This document shows positions 38,020 to 48,565 of a DNA stretch of 64,000 nt, piece after piece (position 1 is the stretch's first letter; each line of letters begins with the position of its first letter). This DNA comes from Actinomycetota bacterium (GTDB taxonomy: Bacteria > Actinomycetota > Nitriliruptoria > Nitriliruptorales > Nitriliruptoraceae): positions 1-64,000 of the forward strand of contig JAFMLG010000003.1 in assembly GCA_017852335.1 (NCBI GenBank), in the 5' to 3' direction. The notes beneath the pieces were generated by a model, which saw nothing but the letters and a program-made list of their open reading frames with translations, was not told the DNA's origin and did no database searches. The translations under genes and the position numbers were made by a program.

Positions 38020-38909
38020 CCGAGGAGGTCGGTCAGCGCCGCCCCGAGCAGGGCCGGGTCGTGGGATATCCCGCGCCGACCGGCCAGCGCGGCGGGCACG
38101 ACCGGCGGACCGCCGGGGACCTCGGCCCCGAGCGGACTGGCCGGGTCGGCGAGGACGGCGTCCACGCGGAGATCCGGCGCATGCGCCCGGAGGGCCGCCA
38201 CGTGGTCGACGAGGGACATGCCCTCGGTCTCGCCCGGCTGCTCCCGGAGGTTCGCGACGAGCACGATCCGGGCCGTGGCCGCGGCCAGCGCGGCCGCGAC
38301 GCCCGGCACGAGGAGGTTCGGGAGCAGGCTCGTGAACAGCGAGCCGGGGCCGAGCAGGACCAGGTCCGCGGTGCGGAGCGCGTCGACCACCGCCGTGGGG
38401 GCGGTGGGCTCCGACGGCTCGAGGCGGACGCGTCGGATGCGCCGGGTCCCGGCCACCGCGGCCTGGCCCCTCACCTCGCCCCCGGACGTCTCGGCGACGA
38501 GGGTGACGGCGTCGGTCGCGCTCGGGAGGACGCGGCCGACGACCCCGAGCAGCCGCGCGACGTCGTCGAGCGCCGCGAGCAGGTCGCCGTCCCGGGCCTC
38601 GAGACGTGCGAGCAGCACGAGGTTCCCGAGGCTGTGGCCGTCGAGGTCCCCCGCGCCGAAGCGATGTCCGACCAGGTCGCGCATCACGGTGCGGTCGCCC
38701 GCCGGGGCCAGGGCGAGGAGGGCCGCACGCAGGTCCCCCAGGGCCACGACGCCGTGGTCCCGCCGGAGCCGTCCGGAGGACCCCCCGTCGTCCGCGACGC
38801 TGACGACCGCGGTCGGCGCCAGGCCCAGGCCCCGCAGGGCGGTCAGCGTCCGGGCGCAGCCGTGACCGCCGCCGACGGCGACGACCCGGGCGGCGGCGCC
38901 GTCGGTCAC
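38016..38909 (-). CDS. yvcK: YvcK/GlmR (CofD-like) UDP-sugar-binding regulator
   Basis: 297 residues, Rossmann-like CofD-family fold. VVAVGGGHG near 10-17, VVSVADDGGSSGRLR near 35-49, the HSLGNLVLLA block and LGPGSLFTSLLPNLLV are characteristic. YvcK (CuvA in mycobacteria) binds UDP-GlcNAc and links carbon metabolism to cell-wall synthesis. It overlaps rapZ upstream and whiA downstream by 4 nt each. Confidence 0.94.
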
Positions 38910-39802
38910 TCGGCCCCGAGGTCCCGGTGGACGGTCCGGACCGCGAGCTCCGGGTCCTCGGCGAGGTGCGCCGCGACGTGCTCGGCGATCGCGACCGAGC
39001 GGTGCTTCCCACCCGTGCAGCCGATGGCGACGGTGAGGTAGTGCTTGCCCTCGGCGCGGTACCCGGGCATGACGACGTCGAGCAGCCCCTCGAGCCGCTC
39101 GAGGAACGGCGCGGTGGCCGGCTCCGCCCAGAGATGGTCGCGGACCGGCGCGTCCAGTCCCGTCAGGGGGCGGAGCGCCTCGACCCAGTGCGGGTTCGGC
39201 AGGAACCGGACGTCGATGACCAGGTCGGCCTCGCGCGGCGTGCCGCGCTTGAACCCGAACGAGACGACGTTGACCTGGAGCCGCGCCGAGGTCCCCCCGG
39301 AGAGGAGCCCGACGATGCGGTCGCGCAGGTCGTGCACGCTCGTCCGCGAGGTGTCGACCACGAGGTCGGCGTCCTCCCGGAGGTCGGCCATCAGCCGCCG
39401 CTCGGCCGCGATGCCCGCGAGCAGGCCCTCCCCGGACTCGGCCGGGTGACGCCGGCGCGTCTCGGTGAAGCGGCGGACGAGGACGTCGTCGTCGGCCTCG
39501 AGGAACACGATGCGGACGTCGGTGCCGGCCGCCCGGAGCTCGGCGATGGCGCCCTGGAGCGCCGGGAAGAACTCCCGGCCCCGCACGTCGGTGACCAGCG
39601 CGAGACGGGCGACCGACGAGCCCGGCGCCGAGGCGAGGTCCGCGACGGGACGGATCAGCGCCGGTGGGAGGTTGTCGATGACGAACCAGCCGAGGTCCTC
39701 GAGGGCGTCCGAGGCCGTCGAGCGTCCGGCGCCGGAGAGGCCGGTGATGACCAGGACGGTCGGCGGTGCGGCCACCGCGTCCGGGGCGTCGATGCCGCTC
39801 AC
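38906..39802 (-). CDS. rapZ: RapZ-like nucleotide-binding protein
   Basis: 298 residues from GTG 39802, which overlaps the uvrC stop as GTGA. The Walker A is [10 protein letters not shown], with Arg in place of the P-loop Lys, a change I recall in other actinobacterial homologues. [39 protein letters not shown] and the C-terminal [10 protein letters not shown] are family blocks. In E. coli RapZ targets the glmZ RNA and senses glucosamine-6-phosphate; the actinobacterial role is less clear. Confidence 0.94.
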   Translation of the reverse strand: MSGIDAPDAVAAPPTVLVITGLSGAGRSTASDALEDLGWFVIDNLPPALIRPVADLASAPGSSVARLALVTDVRGREFFPALQGAIAELRAAGTDVRIVFLEADDDVLVRRFTETRRRHPAESGEGLLAGIAAERRLMADLREDADLVVDTSRTSVHDLRDRIVGLLSGGTSARLQVNVVSFGFKRGTPREADLVIDVRFLPNPHWVEALRPLTGLDAPVRDHLWAEPATAPFLERLEGLLDVVMPGYRAEGKHYLTVAIGCTGGKHRSVAIAEHVAAHLAEDPELAVRTVHRDLGAE

Positions 39803-41685
39803 GCCGGGTCCTCCGGCCCGCCGAGCCGGTCCCGCAGGGCCGCGACGAGCGTAGGCGAGACCCCGGGCACGGCCAGGAGCGCCTCGTCGCTGGCCGCCCG
39901 GACCCCCGTGACCGAGCCGAAGGTGCGGAGCAGCGCGCGGCGGCGGGCCGGTCCGATGCCGGGCACGTCCTCGAGCGCGCTGCCGCGGACGGAGGACGTC
40001 CGCCGCGTCCGCTGGTACGAGACGGCGACGCGGTGCGCCTCGTCGCGGAGGCGCTGCACGAGGTAGAGGGCCTCGCTGCCGCGAGGGAGCAGGACCGAGG
40101 TCGGACGGCCCGGCCGCCACAGCTCCTCCAGGCGCTTCGACAGCGCGGCGAACGAGACGCCCTCGAGGGGCAGGTCGGCGACGCCCTCGAGGGCCGCCGC
40201 CAGCTGCGTCGGACCGCCGTCGACGATCACCAGGTCCGGCGCGGTGGCGAAGCCGCGCCGACGCGGGTCGTCGGGGCGCAGCGGCTCGGCCCGCTCGCGG
40301 AGCAGCCGCTCGAACCGGCGCCGGAGGACCTCGCGCATCGCGGCGGGGTCGTCGTTCGCGTCGACCCGGAGCTTGAACCGTCGGTACGCGTCGCGACGGG
40401 CCAGGCCGTCCTCGAACACGACCATCGAGGCCACGACCTCGGTCCCGCCGAGGTGCGAGATGTCGAAGCACTCGATCCGGAACGGTGCCTCGGGCAGGCT
40501 GAGCCGGTCCCGCAGCTCCTCGAGGGCGGCGCTGCGGGCGGCGAGGTCCGTCGCCCGCCGCAGGCGGGTCCGCTCGAAGGCCTGACGCGCGTTCTCGCCG
40601 ACGAGGTCCAGGAACGCACGGCGGTCGCCACGTCGGGGCACGGTGAGACGGACGCGACCCCCGCGGCGCTCGGCGAGCAGGTCCGCGAGCGCCTCCGGAT
40701 CCTCCGGCTCGGCGGGGACGAGGACGGTCGGTGGGACGTCGTCCGGCCGGTCGCCGTACAGCCGGAGCAGGCAGGAGGTGACCAGCGCCCCGAGGTCCCC
40801 ACCGTCCTGTCGCTCCGCCACCCACCCGGTCTGGCCGACGAGCCGTCCCGACCGGACCATGAAGACGTGCACGGCGGCCTCGAGGTCGTCGCCGTGGACC
40901 GCGAGCGCGTCGAGGTCCTCGTCATGGGGTCGGACCACCTGCTGCCGCTCGGTCACCCGGCGGGCCGCGTCCAGGCGGTCCCGGAGCACGGCCGCGGCCT
41001 CGAACCGCTCCTCCCCGGCCGCCGCCCGCATCCGGTCCTCGAGCTCGGCGAGGACCGGGGCCGTGCGTCCGCCCAGGAACGCCGCGAGACCGTCGACCAG
41101 CTCGCGGTGCCCGGCGGGATCGACCTCGTCCGTGCAGGGTGCGGCGCACCGCCCGATGTGGTGGAGGAGGCAGGGGCGATCGCTGCGCCGGGCGCGGTCG
41201 TACACCCCGTCGCTGCAGGTCCGGACGGGGAAGACCCGGAGCAGCAGGTCGAGGGTCGCCCGGGCGTCGGCGGCGCTGGCGTACGGACCGAAGCGGCGGT
41301 CCCCGGCCGCGACCCGGCCGCGCTGGACGCGGGCCCGCGGGATGTCCTCCGACGTCGTCAGGACCAGCTCGGGGTAGGACTTGTCGTCGCGGAACCGGAC
41401 GTTGTGGCGGGGCCGGTGGTGCTGGATCAGCGTCCACTCGAGATGCAGCGCCGCCGCCTCCGAGTCGACGACCATCCACTCGACGCGGGCGGCCCCGACG
41501 AGCATCCCGCGGACCCGCTCGGGGAGGCCGTCCCAGCTCCCGAAGTACGACGCCAGCCGGGACCGCAGGGACTTCGCCTTGCCGACGTACAGGACCCGGT
41601 CCCGGGCGTCGCGGAACAGGTAGCAGCCGGGCGCGTCGGGGACCGTGCCCGGGGCGGGGCGGAACGCGAGCGCCGGGTTCTCCAC
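39799..41685 (-). CDS. uvrC: Excinuclease ABC subunit C
   Basis: 628 residues; makes the dual incision in nucleotide excision repair. The GIY-YIG nuclease domain (about 15-95: [26 protein letters not shown]) is followed by a Cys cluster, [15 protein letters not shown], and a UvrB-binding UVR motif near 205-235. Then come the RNase H-like nuclease ([23 protein letters not shown]) and the tandem HhH end ([21 protein letters not shown]). It is followed by rapZ (GTGA overlap) and preceded by uvrA, 5 nt away. Confidence 0.97.
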   Translation of the reverse strand: MENPALAFRPAPGTVPDAPGCYLFRDARDRVLYVGKAKSLRSRLASYFGSWDGLPERVRGMLVGAARVEWMVVDSEAAALHLEWTLIQHHRPRHNVRFRDDKSYPELVLTTSEDIPRARVQRGRVAAGDRRFGPYASAADARATLDLLLRVFPVRTCSDGVYDRARRSDRPCLLHHIGRCAAPCTDEVDPAGHRELVDGLAAFLGGRTAPVLAELEDRMRAAAGEERFEAAAVLRDRLDAARRVTERQQVVRPHDEDLDALAVHGDDLEAAVHVFMVRSGRLVGQTGWVAERQDGGDLGALVTSCLLRLYGDRPDDVPPTVLVPAEPEDPEALADLLAERRGGRVRLTVPRRGDRRAFLDLVGENARQAFERTRLRRATDLAARSAALEELRDRLSLPEAPFRIECFDISHLGGTEVVASMVVFEDGLARRDAYRRFKLRVDANDDPAAMREVLRRRFERLLRERAEPLRPDDPRRRGFATAPDLVIVDGGPTQLAAALEGVADLPLEGVSFAALSKRLEELWRPGRPTSVLLPRGSEALYLVQRLRDEAHRVAVSYQRTRRTSSVRGSALEDVPGIGPARRRALLRTFGSVTGVRAASDEALLAVPGVSPTLVAALRDRLGGPEDPA

Positions 41686-41690
41686 GGTCG

Positions 41691-44615
41691 TCAGCCCGGG
41701 AGGAGCGGCCGGAGGTGGGCGCCCGTGTGGCTCCCGGCGACGGCCGCGACCTCCTCGGGCGTGCCGGCCGCGACGACGCGGCCGCCCCCGCCGCCGCCCT
41801 CCGGGCCGAGGTCGATGACGTGGTCGGCGGTCTTCACGACGTCCAGGTCGTGCTCGATCACGATCACGGTGTTGCCGCGGTCGACGAGACGGTGCAGCAC
41901 CTCGAGCAGGCGCCGGACGTCCTCGAAGTGCAGCCCGGTCGTCGGCTCGTCCAGGATGTAGACGGTGCGGCCCGTCGAGCGCTTCCGGAGCTCGGCCGCG
42001 AGCTTCACCCGCTGCGCCTCGCCGCCCGAGAGCGTCGTCGCCGGCTGGCCGAGGCGGACGTACCCGAGCCCGACGTCGACCAGCGTCTCGAGGTGGGTCC
42101 GGATCGTCGGCAGGTGCTCGAAGAACGCCAGCGCCTGCTCGGCCGAGAGGTCCAGGACCTCGGCGATGGAGCGGCCGCGGTACCGGACCTCCAGCGTCTC
42201 GCGGTTGTACCGCAGCCCCTTGCAGACCTCGCAGGGGACGTAGACGTCCGGGAGGAAGTGCATCTCGATGCGGAGCGTCCCGTCACCGCTGCAGGCCTCG
42301 CACCGGCCGCCCTTGACGTTGAACGAGAACCGCCCCGGCTGGTACCCGCGGACCCGGGCCTCCTGCGTCGACGCGAACAGCTTCCGGATGTGGTCGAACA
42401 GGCCGGTGTACGTCGCCGGGTTCGACCGTGGCGTCCGGCCGATCGGCGACTGGTCGACGATGACGGCCTTGTCGACGTGGTCCAGCCCGTCCACACGGCG
42501 GTGCGCGGCCGGCAGCTCGCGCGCGCCGTAGACGTGGCGCATCAGCACCCGCGACAGGATCCCGTTCACGAGGGTCGACTTGCCCGAGCCGGAGACGCCG
42601 GTCACGCAGGTGAACGTGCCGAGGGGGAACCGGACGTCCAGGCCGGTGAGGTTGTTCGCCGCCGCGCCGCGGACGACGACCGCCTCGCCGCTCCCGGAGC
42701 GGCGCGCCGACGGCACCGGGATCCCGCGGCGCCCGGCGAGGTGGTCCCCGGTCAGCGATCGACCCTCGGGCAGGGCCAGCAGCTCGGCGACCGGACCGCT
42801 GTGGACGACCGTCCCGCCGTGCTCACCGGCGCCGGGCCCGATGTCGACGACGTGGTCGGCGGTCTCGATGGTGCTGCGGTCGTGCTCGACGACCAGGAGC
42901 GTGTTCCCGAGGTCGCGGAGCCGCACGAGCGTCGCGATCAGCCGCTCGTTGTCCCGCTGGTGCAGCCCGATCGAGGGTTCGTCCAGCACGTACAGCACGC
43001 CGACGAGCCCTGCGCCGATCTGCGTCGCGAGCCGGATCCGCTGGGCCTCCCCGCCCGAGAGCGAGCCGGCCGGGCGGTCCAGCGTGAGGTACTCGAGCCC
43101 CACGTCGAGCAGGAACCGGAGCCGGGCCCGGATCTCCTTCAGGACCCGACCGGCGATCAGCGTCTCGCGGTCGTCCAGCGCCAGGCCGTCGACGAACGCG
43201 TCCGCCTCCCCGACCGGGAGGGCCGTGAGCTCGGCGATCGAGCGGTCCCCGACGGTCACCGCGAGGACCTCGGGCCGGAGCCGTCGCCCCTCGCAGTCGG
43301 GACAGGGGACCTCGCGCATGTACTGCTCGATGCTGGTCCGCTGGTGGTCGGAGTCGGTCTCCTGATGCCGCCGGAGCAGCGAGGGGAGGACGCCCTCGAC
43401 GTTGGCACGGAACGACCGGACGCGTCCGTACCGGTTCCGGAACTCGACGAGGACGCGCTCCTCCATCCCCTCGAGCACGGCCCGACGGACCCGGGCCGGC
43501 AGCCGCCGCCACGGCAGCCCGGGATCGGCGTCGTGGTGGACGACGACCGCCCGCAGCAGCTGTCGGTAGTAGCTGGCCTGCATCCCGGTCGCCCAGGGCA
43601 GGACAACCCCCTCCTCCACCGTCAGGTCGGGGTCGCCGATCACGAGGTCGGGGTCGACCGTCAGCTGGACCCCGAGCCCCGAGCAGGTCCCGCAGGCCCC
43701 GTACGGCGAGTTGAACGAGAAGCTGCGCGGCGCCAGCGCCTCGAACGAGACGTCGCAGTGCGTGCAGGCGAGGTGCTCGGAGAAGGTCCGCTCCTCCGAC
43801 GGCGCACCCTCCGGCGCGTCGCGGGACGGGAGGACCTCGACGACGAGGACGCCCTCCCCCAGCCGGAGCGCGGTCTCCACCGAGTCCGAGAGCCGTCGCC
43901 GCACGTCCGGGCCGGCCACGAGGCGGTCGACGACGACCTCGATCGTGTGCTTCCGGGTCTTCGCGAGACGCGGGACCTCCTCGATGGGGTGGACCGTGCC
44001 GTCGACCCGGACGCGGGCGTACCCGTCGGCCGCGAGGGTGGCGAGCAGGGCGGCGTGCTCCCCCTTGCGACCGCGGACGACCGGGGCGAGCACCTGGAAC
44101 CGCGTGCCGGGGGCCAGCTCGTCCACCCGGTCGACGATCTGCTCCGCGCTCTGGCGGGCGATCGGTCGCGCGCAGTCCGGACAGTGCGGCCGCCCGATGC
44201 GGGCGTACAGCAGGCGGAGGTAGTCGTAGACCTCGGTGATCGTCCCGACCGTGGACCGCGGGTTGCGCGACGTGGACTTCTGGTCGATGGAGATCGCCGG
44301 GGACAGCCCCTCGATGAAGTCGACGTCGGGCTTGTCCATCTGCCCGAGGAACTGCCGCGCGTACGCCGAGAGGGACTCCACGTACCGGCGCTGCCCCTCG
44401 GCGTAGATCGTGTCGAAGGCCAGGCTGGACTTCCCGGAGCCCGACAGCCCCGTGAAGACGGTCAGGCGGTCCCGCGGCAGCTCGACGTCGACGTCGCGGA
44501 GGTTGTGCTCGCGCGCCCCCCGGACGACGATGCGGTCGTGGCCGGCCGACGGCACGACCGGCGTCCGGCCACCACCCGCGGGGCGACGACCCCGCGCCCG
44601 TGCGCCCGTCGTCAC
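41691..44615 (-). CDS. uvrA: Excinuclease ABC subunit A
   Basis: 974 residues; dimeric ATPase that finds DNA lesions and loads UvrB. Two ABC modules are present: Walker [15 protein letters not shown] (about 54-67) and [11 protein letters not shown]; signatures [14 protein letters not shown] and [14 protein letters not shown]; Walker [15 protein letters not shown] and [12 protein letters not shown]. The zinc modules are CTHCD...CGTCSG and CEACSGDG...CEVCKG. It is the first gene of the uvrA-uvrC-rapZ-yvcK-whiA operon. GTG start; the first 30 residues are a basic, probably disordered lead. Confidence 0.98.
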   Translation of the reverse strand: MTTGARARGRRPAGGGRTPVVPSAGHDRIVVRGAREHNLRDVDVELPRDRLTVFTGLSGSGKSSLAFDTIYAEGQRRYVESLSAYARQFLGQMDKPDVDFIEGLSPAISIDQKSTSRNPRSTVGTITEVYDYLRLLYARIGRPHCPDCARPIARQSAEQIVDRVDELAPGTRFQVLAPVVRGRKGEHAALLATLAADGYARVRVDGTVHPIEEVPRLAKTRKHTIEVVVDRLVAGPDVRRRLSDSVETALRLGEGVLVVEVLPSRDAPEGAPSEERTFSEHLACTHCDVSFEALAPRSFSFNSPYGACGTCSGLGVQLTVDPDLVIGDPDLTVEEGVVLPWATGMQASYYRQLLRAVVVHHDADPGLPWRRLPARVRRAVLEGMEERVLVEFRNRYGRVRSFRANVEGVLPSLLRRHQETDSDHQRTSIEQYMREVPCPDCEGRRLRPEVLAVTVGDRSIAELTALPVGEADAFVDGLALDDRETLIAGRVLKEIRARLRFLLDVGLEYLTLDRPAGSLSGGEAQRIRLATQIGAGLVGVLYVLDEPSIGLHQRDNERLIATLVRLRDLGNTLLVVEHDRSTIETADHVVDIGPGAGEHGGTVVHSGPVAELLALPEGRSLTGDHLAGRRGIPVPSARRSGSGEAVVVRGAAANNLTGLDVRFPLGTFTCVTGVSGSGKSTLVNGILSRVLMRHVYGARELPAAHRRVDGLDHVDKAVIVDQSPIGRTPRSNPATYTGLFDHIRKLFASTQEARVRGYQPGRFSFNVKGGRCEACSGDGTLRIEMHFLPDVYVPCEVCKGLRYNRETLEVRYRGRSIAEVLDLSAEQALAFFEHLPTIRTHLETLVDVGLGYVRLGQPATTLSGGEAQRVKLAAELRKRSTGRTVYILDEPTTGLHFEDVRRLLEVLHRLVDRGNTVIVIEHDLDVVKTADHVIDLGPEGGGGGGRVVAAGTPEEVAAVAGSHTGAHLRPLLPG

Positions 44616-44681
44616 CCGCGCACCCCCGCGGCGGTCCCGGACCGCACCGACGTCCCGCCCGCGGACCCGCGGCGGGGGGCG

Positions 44682-44691
44682 AGCCTACGCT
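44682..44691. promoter_or_regulatory. Overlapping divergent -10 boxes for uvrA and the MBL gene
   Basis: AGCCTACGCT reads as TAGGCT on the minus strand (44682-44687, towards uvrA, about 66 nt away) and TACGCT on the plus strand (44686-44691, towards the MBL gene, about 52 nt away). The two hexamers share the central TA, so polymerase could occupy only one at a time. Confidence 0.45.
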
Positions 44692-44743
44692 CGGCCGGGA
44701 CGGGCCCCGGGGCCGGACGCGCCCACGGCTCCCGGAGGGGCCG

Positions 44744-45409
44744 ATGGGGGCGAGGGCGGACGCGGCGGACCACGTCGTCCCGGGCGGACCGTTCCTCGAG
44801 CGGCGGGACGGACCGCTCCTGGTCCGGAAGCGCTCGGTCTCCGAGATGGACAACGACGTCTACGTCCTCGCCGACGCCCGGACGCGGACCGCGCTGGTGG
44901 TCGACGCGGCCGACGACGCCCCGGCGGTCCGGGCGATGCTCGCCGACCTGCGGCCCGTGGCCGTCGTCCAGACGCACGGCCACTGGGACCACGTCCGGGC
45001 CTGGGCCGACCTCCGCGCCGCGCCGGGACTCCCGGTCTGGGGCCACGCCGGGGACGTCGCGCTGTACCCGGCCCGGCCCGACCGCCTGCTCGAGGACGGC
45101 GAGGTGCTGCCGGTCGGCGACCTCGCCGTCGAGGTGCTGCACGTCCCGGGCCACACCGAGGGGTCCCTGCTGTTCGCGGTCGACGGTGCGGCGGCGACGT
45201 GGCTGTTCACGGGGGACAGCCTGTTCCCCGGGGGTCCCGGGGCGACCGGCGGCGACGCCGATCGGTTCGCCCGCCTGATGGACGGCCTGGAGGACCGCGT
45301 GTTCGCCCGGTTCGACGACGCGACGCGCGTGCTCCCGGGCCACGGCGACGGGACGACCATCGGCGCCGAGCGGCCGCACCTGGCGGCCTGGCGGGCCCGC
45401 GGCTGGTGA
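44744..45409 (+). CDS. Metallo-beta-lactamase-fold hydrolase (glyoxalase II-like)
   Basis: 221 residues from ATG 44744, preceded by GGAGGGG. The metal motif THGHWDH (77-83) is complete, with further ligands in VPGHTEGSL near 138 and FTGDSLFPGG, and the last His in LPGHGDGT. The short C-terminus lacks the glyoxalase II substrate domain. Hydrolase of a thioester or related ester is the most likely activity; the substrate is unknown. It faces away from uvrA across a shared promoter region. Confidence 0.9.
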   Translation: MGARADAADHVVPGGPFLERRDGPLLVRKRSVSEMDNDVYVLADARTRTALVVDAADDAPAVRAMLADLRPVAVVQTHGHWDHVRAWADLRAAPGLPVWGHAGDVALYPARPDRLLEDGEVLPVGDLAVEVLHVPGHTEGSLLFAVDGAAATWLFTGDSLFPGGPGATGGDADRFARLMDGLEDRVFARFDDATRVLPGHGDGTTIGAERPHLAAWRARGW

Positions 45410-45425
45410 GGCCGCGGCGCCGGCG

Positions 45426-45791
45426 TCAGACGCTGGCGACGAACACGGCCGCGACGACGAGGCCGAGCGTCCCGAGGAGACCCTGGGCGGCCGCCCGCGA
45501 CGACCCCGAGCGGCGTGCCCGTGCGAGCCCCGCGTGACCGACGCCGAGGGCGGCGACGCCGAGCAGGGGGTGGACGTACGCGACCAGCGCTCCGCCGTCC
45601 CACCAGCCCGCCGCGACGTACAGGGCGATCCCGACGGTGACGTGCAGGTCCAGGAGGACCATCGTCAGCGACGAGAGCCGGGAGACCGGCGGCTGCGCCG
45701 CCGCGCGGTACGCGACCACGGCGGCGACGAGGACGACGAGGACGACGAGGTACCCGACGTTCGTGTGGATGGTCTGGAGGGTGGAGGCCAT
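45426..45791 (-). CDS. Four-helix membrane protein with conserved-looking histidines
   Basis: 121 residues, four hydrophobic segments (about 10-30, 42-62, 68-88, 100-120). Histidines H9, H50, H74 and H86 lie at or near helix ends, a layout reminiscent of small b-type haem membrane proteins, but no family is recognised and the resemblance is only inference. GAGGAG lies upstream of the ATG, and a TAGCCT hexamer is at 45843-45848, so it has its own transcript between uvrB and the convergent MBL gene. Confidence 0.7.
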   Translation of the reverse strand: MASTLQTIHTNVGYLVVLVVLVAAVVAYRAAAQPPVSRLSSLTMVLLDLHVTVGIALYVAAGWWDGGALVAYVHPLLGVAALGVGHAGLARARRSGSSRAAAQGLLGTLGLVVAAVFVASV

Positions 45792-45842
45792 GACGGCTCC
45801 TCGGTCCGGGAGCGGCGCCGGCCGGTGCCGGCGACCGTCGGG

Positions 45843-45848
45843 AGGCTA
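45843..45848 (-). promoter_or_regulatory. Candidate -10 box for the four-helix membrane protein
   Basis: TAGCCT on the minus strand in the 74-nt uvrB-to-membrane-protein gap, about 52 nt before the ATG. Confidence 0.4.
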
Positions 45849-45865
45849 CGCCGCCGGCCCGCTCG

Positions 45866-47923
45866 TCAGGCGTTCGCGGCCTCCATCGCCGCCAGCTCGC
45901 GTCGGAGGTCCGCGAGCTCGTCGCGCAACCGGGCCGCGTACTCGAACCGCAGCTCGGCCGCGGCCTCCTGCATCTCCTCGTCCAGGCGGTGGATGAGCGC
46001 CCGCAGCTCCTCACGGGGCAGGAGCCCGGCCCCACGGTCCTCGGCCGCGCGGTCCGTCCGCTCGACGGGCGTGTACTCCTCCCCCAGCTCCTCGGCGCGG
46101 ACGGCGGCGATGATGTCCCCGACGCGCTTCCGGATCGTCTGCGGGTCGATGCCGTGGGCGGCGTTGTGCGCGAGCTGCAGCTCGCGGCGCCGGGCCGTCT
46201 CCTCGAGGGCCCGGCGCATGGCGTCGGTCTCGCCGTCGGCGTACATCACGACGGTGCCGTCGACGTTCCGCGCCGCGCGTCCGATGGTCTGGATCAGCGA
46301 CCGCTCGCTGCGGAGGAACCCCTCCTTGTCGGCGTCGAGGATGGCGACGAAGGAGACCTCCGGCAGGTCCAGTCCCTCCCGGAGGAGGTTGATGCCGACG
46401 AGGACGTCGAACTCCCCCAGTCGGAGACTGCGGAGGATCTGGACCCGCTCGACGGTGTCGACGTCCGAGTGGAGGTACCGGACGCGGACCCCGTTCTCGA
46501 GCAGGTAGTCGGTGAGGTCCTCCGCCATCCGCTTCGTCAGCGTGGTCACCAGCACGCGCTGGTCGCGCTCGACCCGGCCGCGGATCTCGCGGAGCAGGTC
46601 GTCGATCTGCCCCCGGGTCGGACGGACGACGACCTCGGGGTCGACGAGCCCGGTCGGACGGATCAGCTGCTCGACGACCGAGTCCGAGCGCTCGAGCTCG
46701 TACGCCCCGGGGGTGGCCGAGAGGTACATCGTCCGGCCGACCCGCGCCTCGAACTCCGCGAAGCGGAGGGGTCGGTTGTCCGCCGCGCTGGGCAGGCGGA
46801 AGCCGTGCTCGATCAGGGTCGCCTTCCGGACCCGGTCCCCCTCGTACATGCCACCGATCTGCGGGACGGTGACGTGGGACTCGTCGATGAGGACGACCAT
46901 GTCCGACGGGAAGTAGTCGAGGAGGGTGGATGGGGGCTCGCCCGGCCGCCGGCCGTCGAAGTGCAGCGAGTAGTTCTCGATGCCGTTGCAGAACCCGAGC
47001 TCACGGATCATCTCGAGGTCGAAGTTGGTCCGCATGCGGAGACGCTGCGCCTCGAGCAGGCGGCCCCCGCGTTCGAGCTCGGCCAGCCGGTCCGCCAGCT
47101 CGGCCTCGATGTCGCGGGCGGCCCGCTCGACCGTCTCGCGCGAGGCCACGTAGTGGGAGGCCGGGAACAGCGCCACGTGGTCGACCGGGGCCGAGACCTC
47201 CCCCGTCACCGGATCGACCCGGACGATGCGCTCCACGTCGTCGCCGAAGAACTCGACACGGACCGGCCGCTCCTCGTCCGCGGGGAACACCTCGAGCACG
47301 TCCCCGCGTACGCGGAACGTCCCGCGGGTGAGGTTCAGGTCGTTGCGGTCGTACTGCAGGTCGACGAGGCGGCGCATGGAGGCCTCGAGGCCGGCCGGCT
47401 GGCCGACCCTGAGGAGGAGCATGTGCTGGAGGTACTCCTCCGGCGATCCCAGGCCGTAGATGCAGGAGACCGAGGCGACGACGACGACGTCCCGGCGGGT
47501 GAGCAGCGCCATCGTCGCGCGGTGGCGGAGGCGGTCGATCTCCTCGTTGATCGTGGCGTCCTTCTCGATGAAGGTGTCCGTCTGCGGGACGTAGGCCTCG
47601 GGCTGGTAGTAGTCGTAGTACGACACGAAGTACTCGACCGCGTTGTCCGGCAGGAACTCGCGGAACTCGTTCGCGAGCTGGGCAGCGAGCGTCTTGTTCG
47701 GCGCGATGACGAGGGCCGGCCGCTGCAGCCGCTCCAGCACCTTCGCCGCGGTGAAGGTCTTCCCGGTCCCCGTCGCACCGAGCAGCGTGACGGCCCGCTC
47801 GCCCGCCGCGAGCGCCTCCGCCAGGCCCTCGATGGCCCGCGGCTGGTCGCCGGCCGGCGCGAACTCGCTCACGACCCGGAACGGCGTCGCGTCCGAGGCG
47901 TGCGCGTGGAGGTCCGCGCTCAC
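45866..47923 (-). CDS. uvrB: Excinuclease ABC subunit B
   Basis: 685 residues; damage-verifying helicase of nucleotide excision repair. Walker [12 protein letters not shown] near 40-50, the beta-hairpin [21 protein letters not shown] near 95-115, [38 protein letters not shown] and the C-terminal UVR domain ([20 protein letters not shown]) that contacts UvrC. It overlaps coaE by 4 nt and lies in the rpsA-coaE-uvrB transcript. Confidence 0.98.
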   Translation of the reverse strand: MSADLHAHASDATPFRVVSEFAPAGDQPRAIEGLAEALAAGERAVTLLGATGTGKTFTAAKVLERLQRPALVIAPNKTLAAQLANEFREFLPDNAVEYFVSYYDYYQPEAYVPQTDTFIEKDATINEEIDRLRHRATMALLTRRDVVVVASVSCIYGLGSPEEYLQHMLLLRVGQPAGLEASMRRLVDLQYDRNDLNLTRGTFRVRGDVLEVFPADEERPVRVEFFGDDVERIVRVDPVTGEVSAPVDHVALFPASHYVASRETVERAARDIEAELADRLAELERGGRLLEAQRLRMRTNFDLEMIRELGFCNGIENYSLHFDGRRPGEPPSTLLDYFPSDMVVLIDESHVTVPQIGGMYEGDRVRKATLIEHGFRLPSAADNRPLRFAEFEARVGRTMYLSATPGAYELERSDSVVEQLIRPTGLVDPEVVVRPTRGQIDDLLREIRGRVERDQRVLVTTLTKRMAEDLTDYLLENGVRVRYLHSDVDTVERVQILRSLRLGEFDVLVGINLLREGLDLPEVSFVAILDADKEGFLRSERSLIQTIGRAARNVDGTVVMYADGETDAMRRALEETARRRELQLAHNAAHGIDPQTIRKRVGDIIAAVRAEELGEEYTPVERTDRAAEDRGAGLLPREELRALIHRLDEEMQEAAAELRFEYAARLRDELADLRRELAAMEAANA

Positions 47924-48549
47924 GACGACCGTCCGGACGCCACCAGGACGGGCAGCAGCGCCGCGACGGCGTCGGACAGCGCCGCGCGGTCCCCGTCGTT
48001 CACGAGCACGTGGTCGGCGGCGGCCCGACGCGTGGCGTCATCGGTCTGGCTGGCGATGCGGGCCCGGACGTCGGCCGGATCCATGCCGCGCCCGGCCGCG
48101 GTCCGCGCGACACGCACGTCCGCCGGGGCCTCGACGACGACGACCACGTCGACGTCCCGGACCGCCCCCGTCTCGACGAGGAGCGGATGCTCGACGACCA
48201 CGACCTCCGGCGTCGGACGGGTCGCCGCCAGTGCGCGGAGGCGGGACGCGATCCCGGCCCGGATGCACGGGTGCGTCAGGCCCTCGAGGTCGCGCCGGGC
48301 CACCGGGTCGGCGAACACGATCGCGGCGAGGGCCGCCCGGTCGAGCGAGCCGTCGGCCGCGCGGACCCGGGGACCGAACCGCGCCAGGACCGCATCGAGG
48401 CCGGGCGAGCCCGGCGCCGTGCAGTCGCGCGCGACGACGTCGGCGTCGACGACCGGGACGCCGTGGCCGCGGAGCAGCTCGGCGACGGTCGACTTGCCGC
48501 TGCCGATGCCACCGGTCAGCCCGACGACGCGCGGCCCCGCCGACGTCAC
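47920..48549 (-). CDS. coaE: Dephospho-CoA kinase
   Basis: 209 residues; last step of coenzyme A synthesis. The P-loop [13 protein letters not shown] is at 10-22, [13 protein letters not shown] near 38-50, and [19 protein letters not shown] near 115-135. Actinobacterial CoaE often carries an extra C-terminal UPF0157 domain; this one lacks it and ends after the core. It sits between rpsA (16 nt) and uvrB (4-nt overlap), the standard actinobacterial order. Confidence 0.96.
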   Translation of the reverse strand: MTSAGPRVVGLTGGIGSGKSTVAELLRGHGVPVVDADVVARDCTAPGSPGLDAVLARFGPRVRAADGSLDRAALAAIVFADPVARRDLEGLTHPCIRAGIASRLRALAATRPTPEVVVVEHPLLVETGAVRDVDVVVVVEAPADVRVARTAAGRGMDPADVRARIASQTDDATRRAAADHVLVNDGDRAALSDAVAALLPVLVASGRSS

Positions 48550-48565
48550 CGCACGGTCCGTTCGC

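Noticed and set aside
41139-45278. 1379-codon plus-strand open frame antisense to uvrC and uvrA
   Set aside because: Mirror frame of secure genes; the protein is low-complexity Arg/Asp/Gly with no motif.
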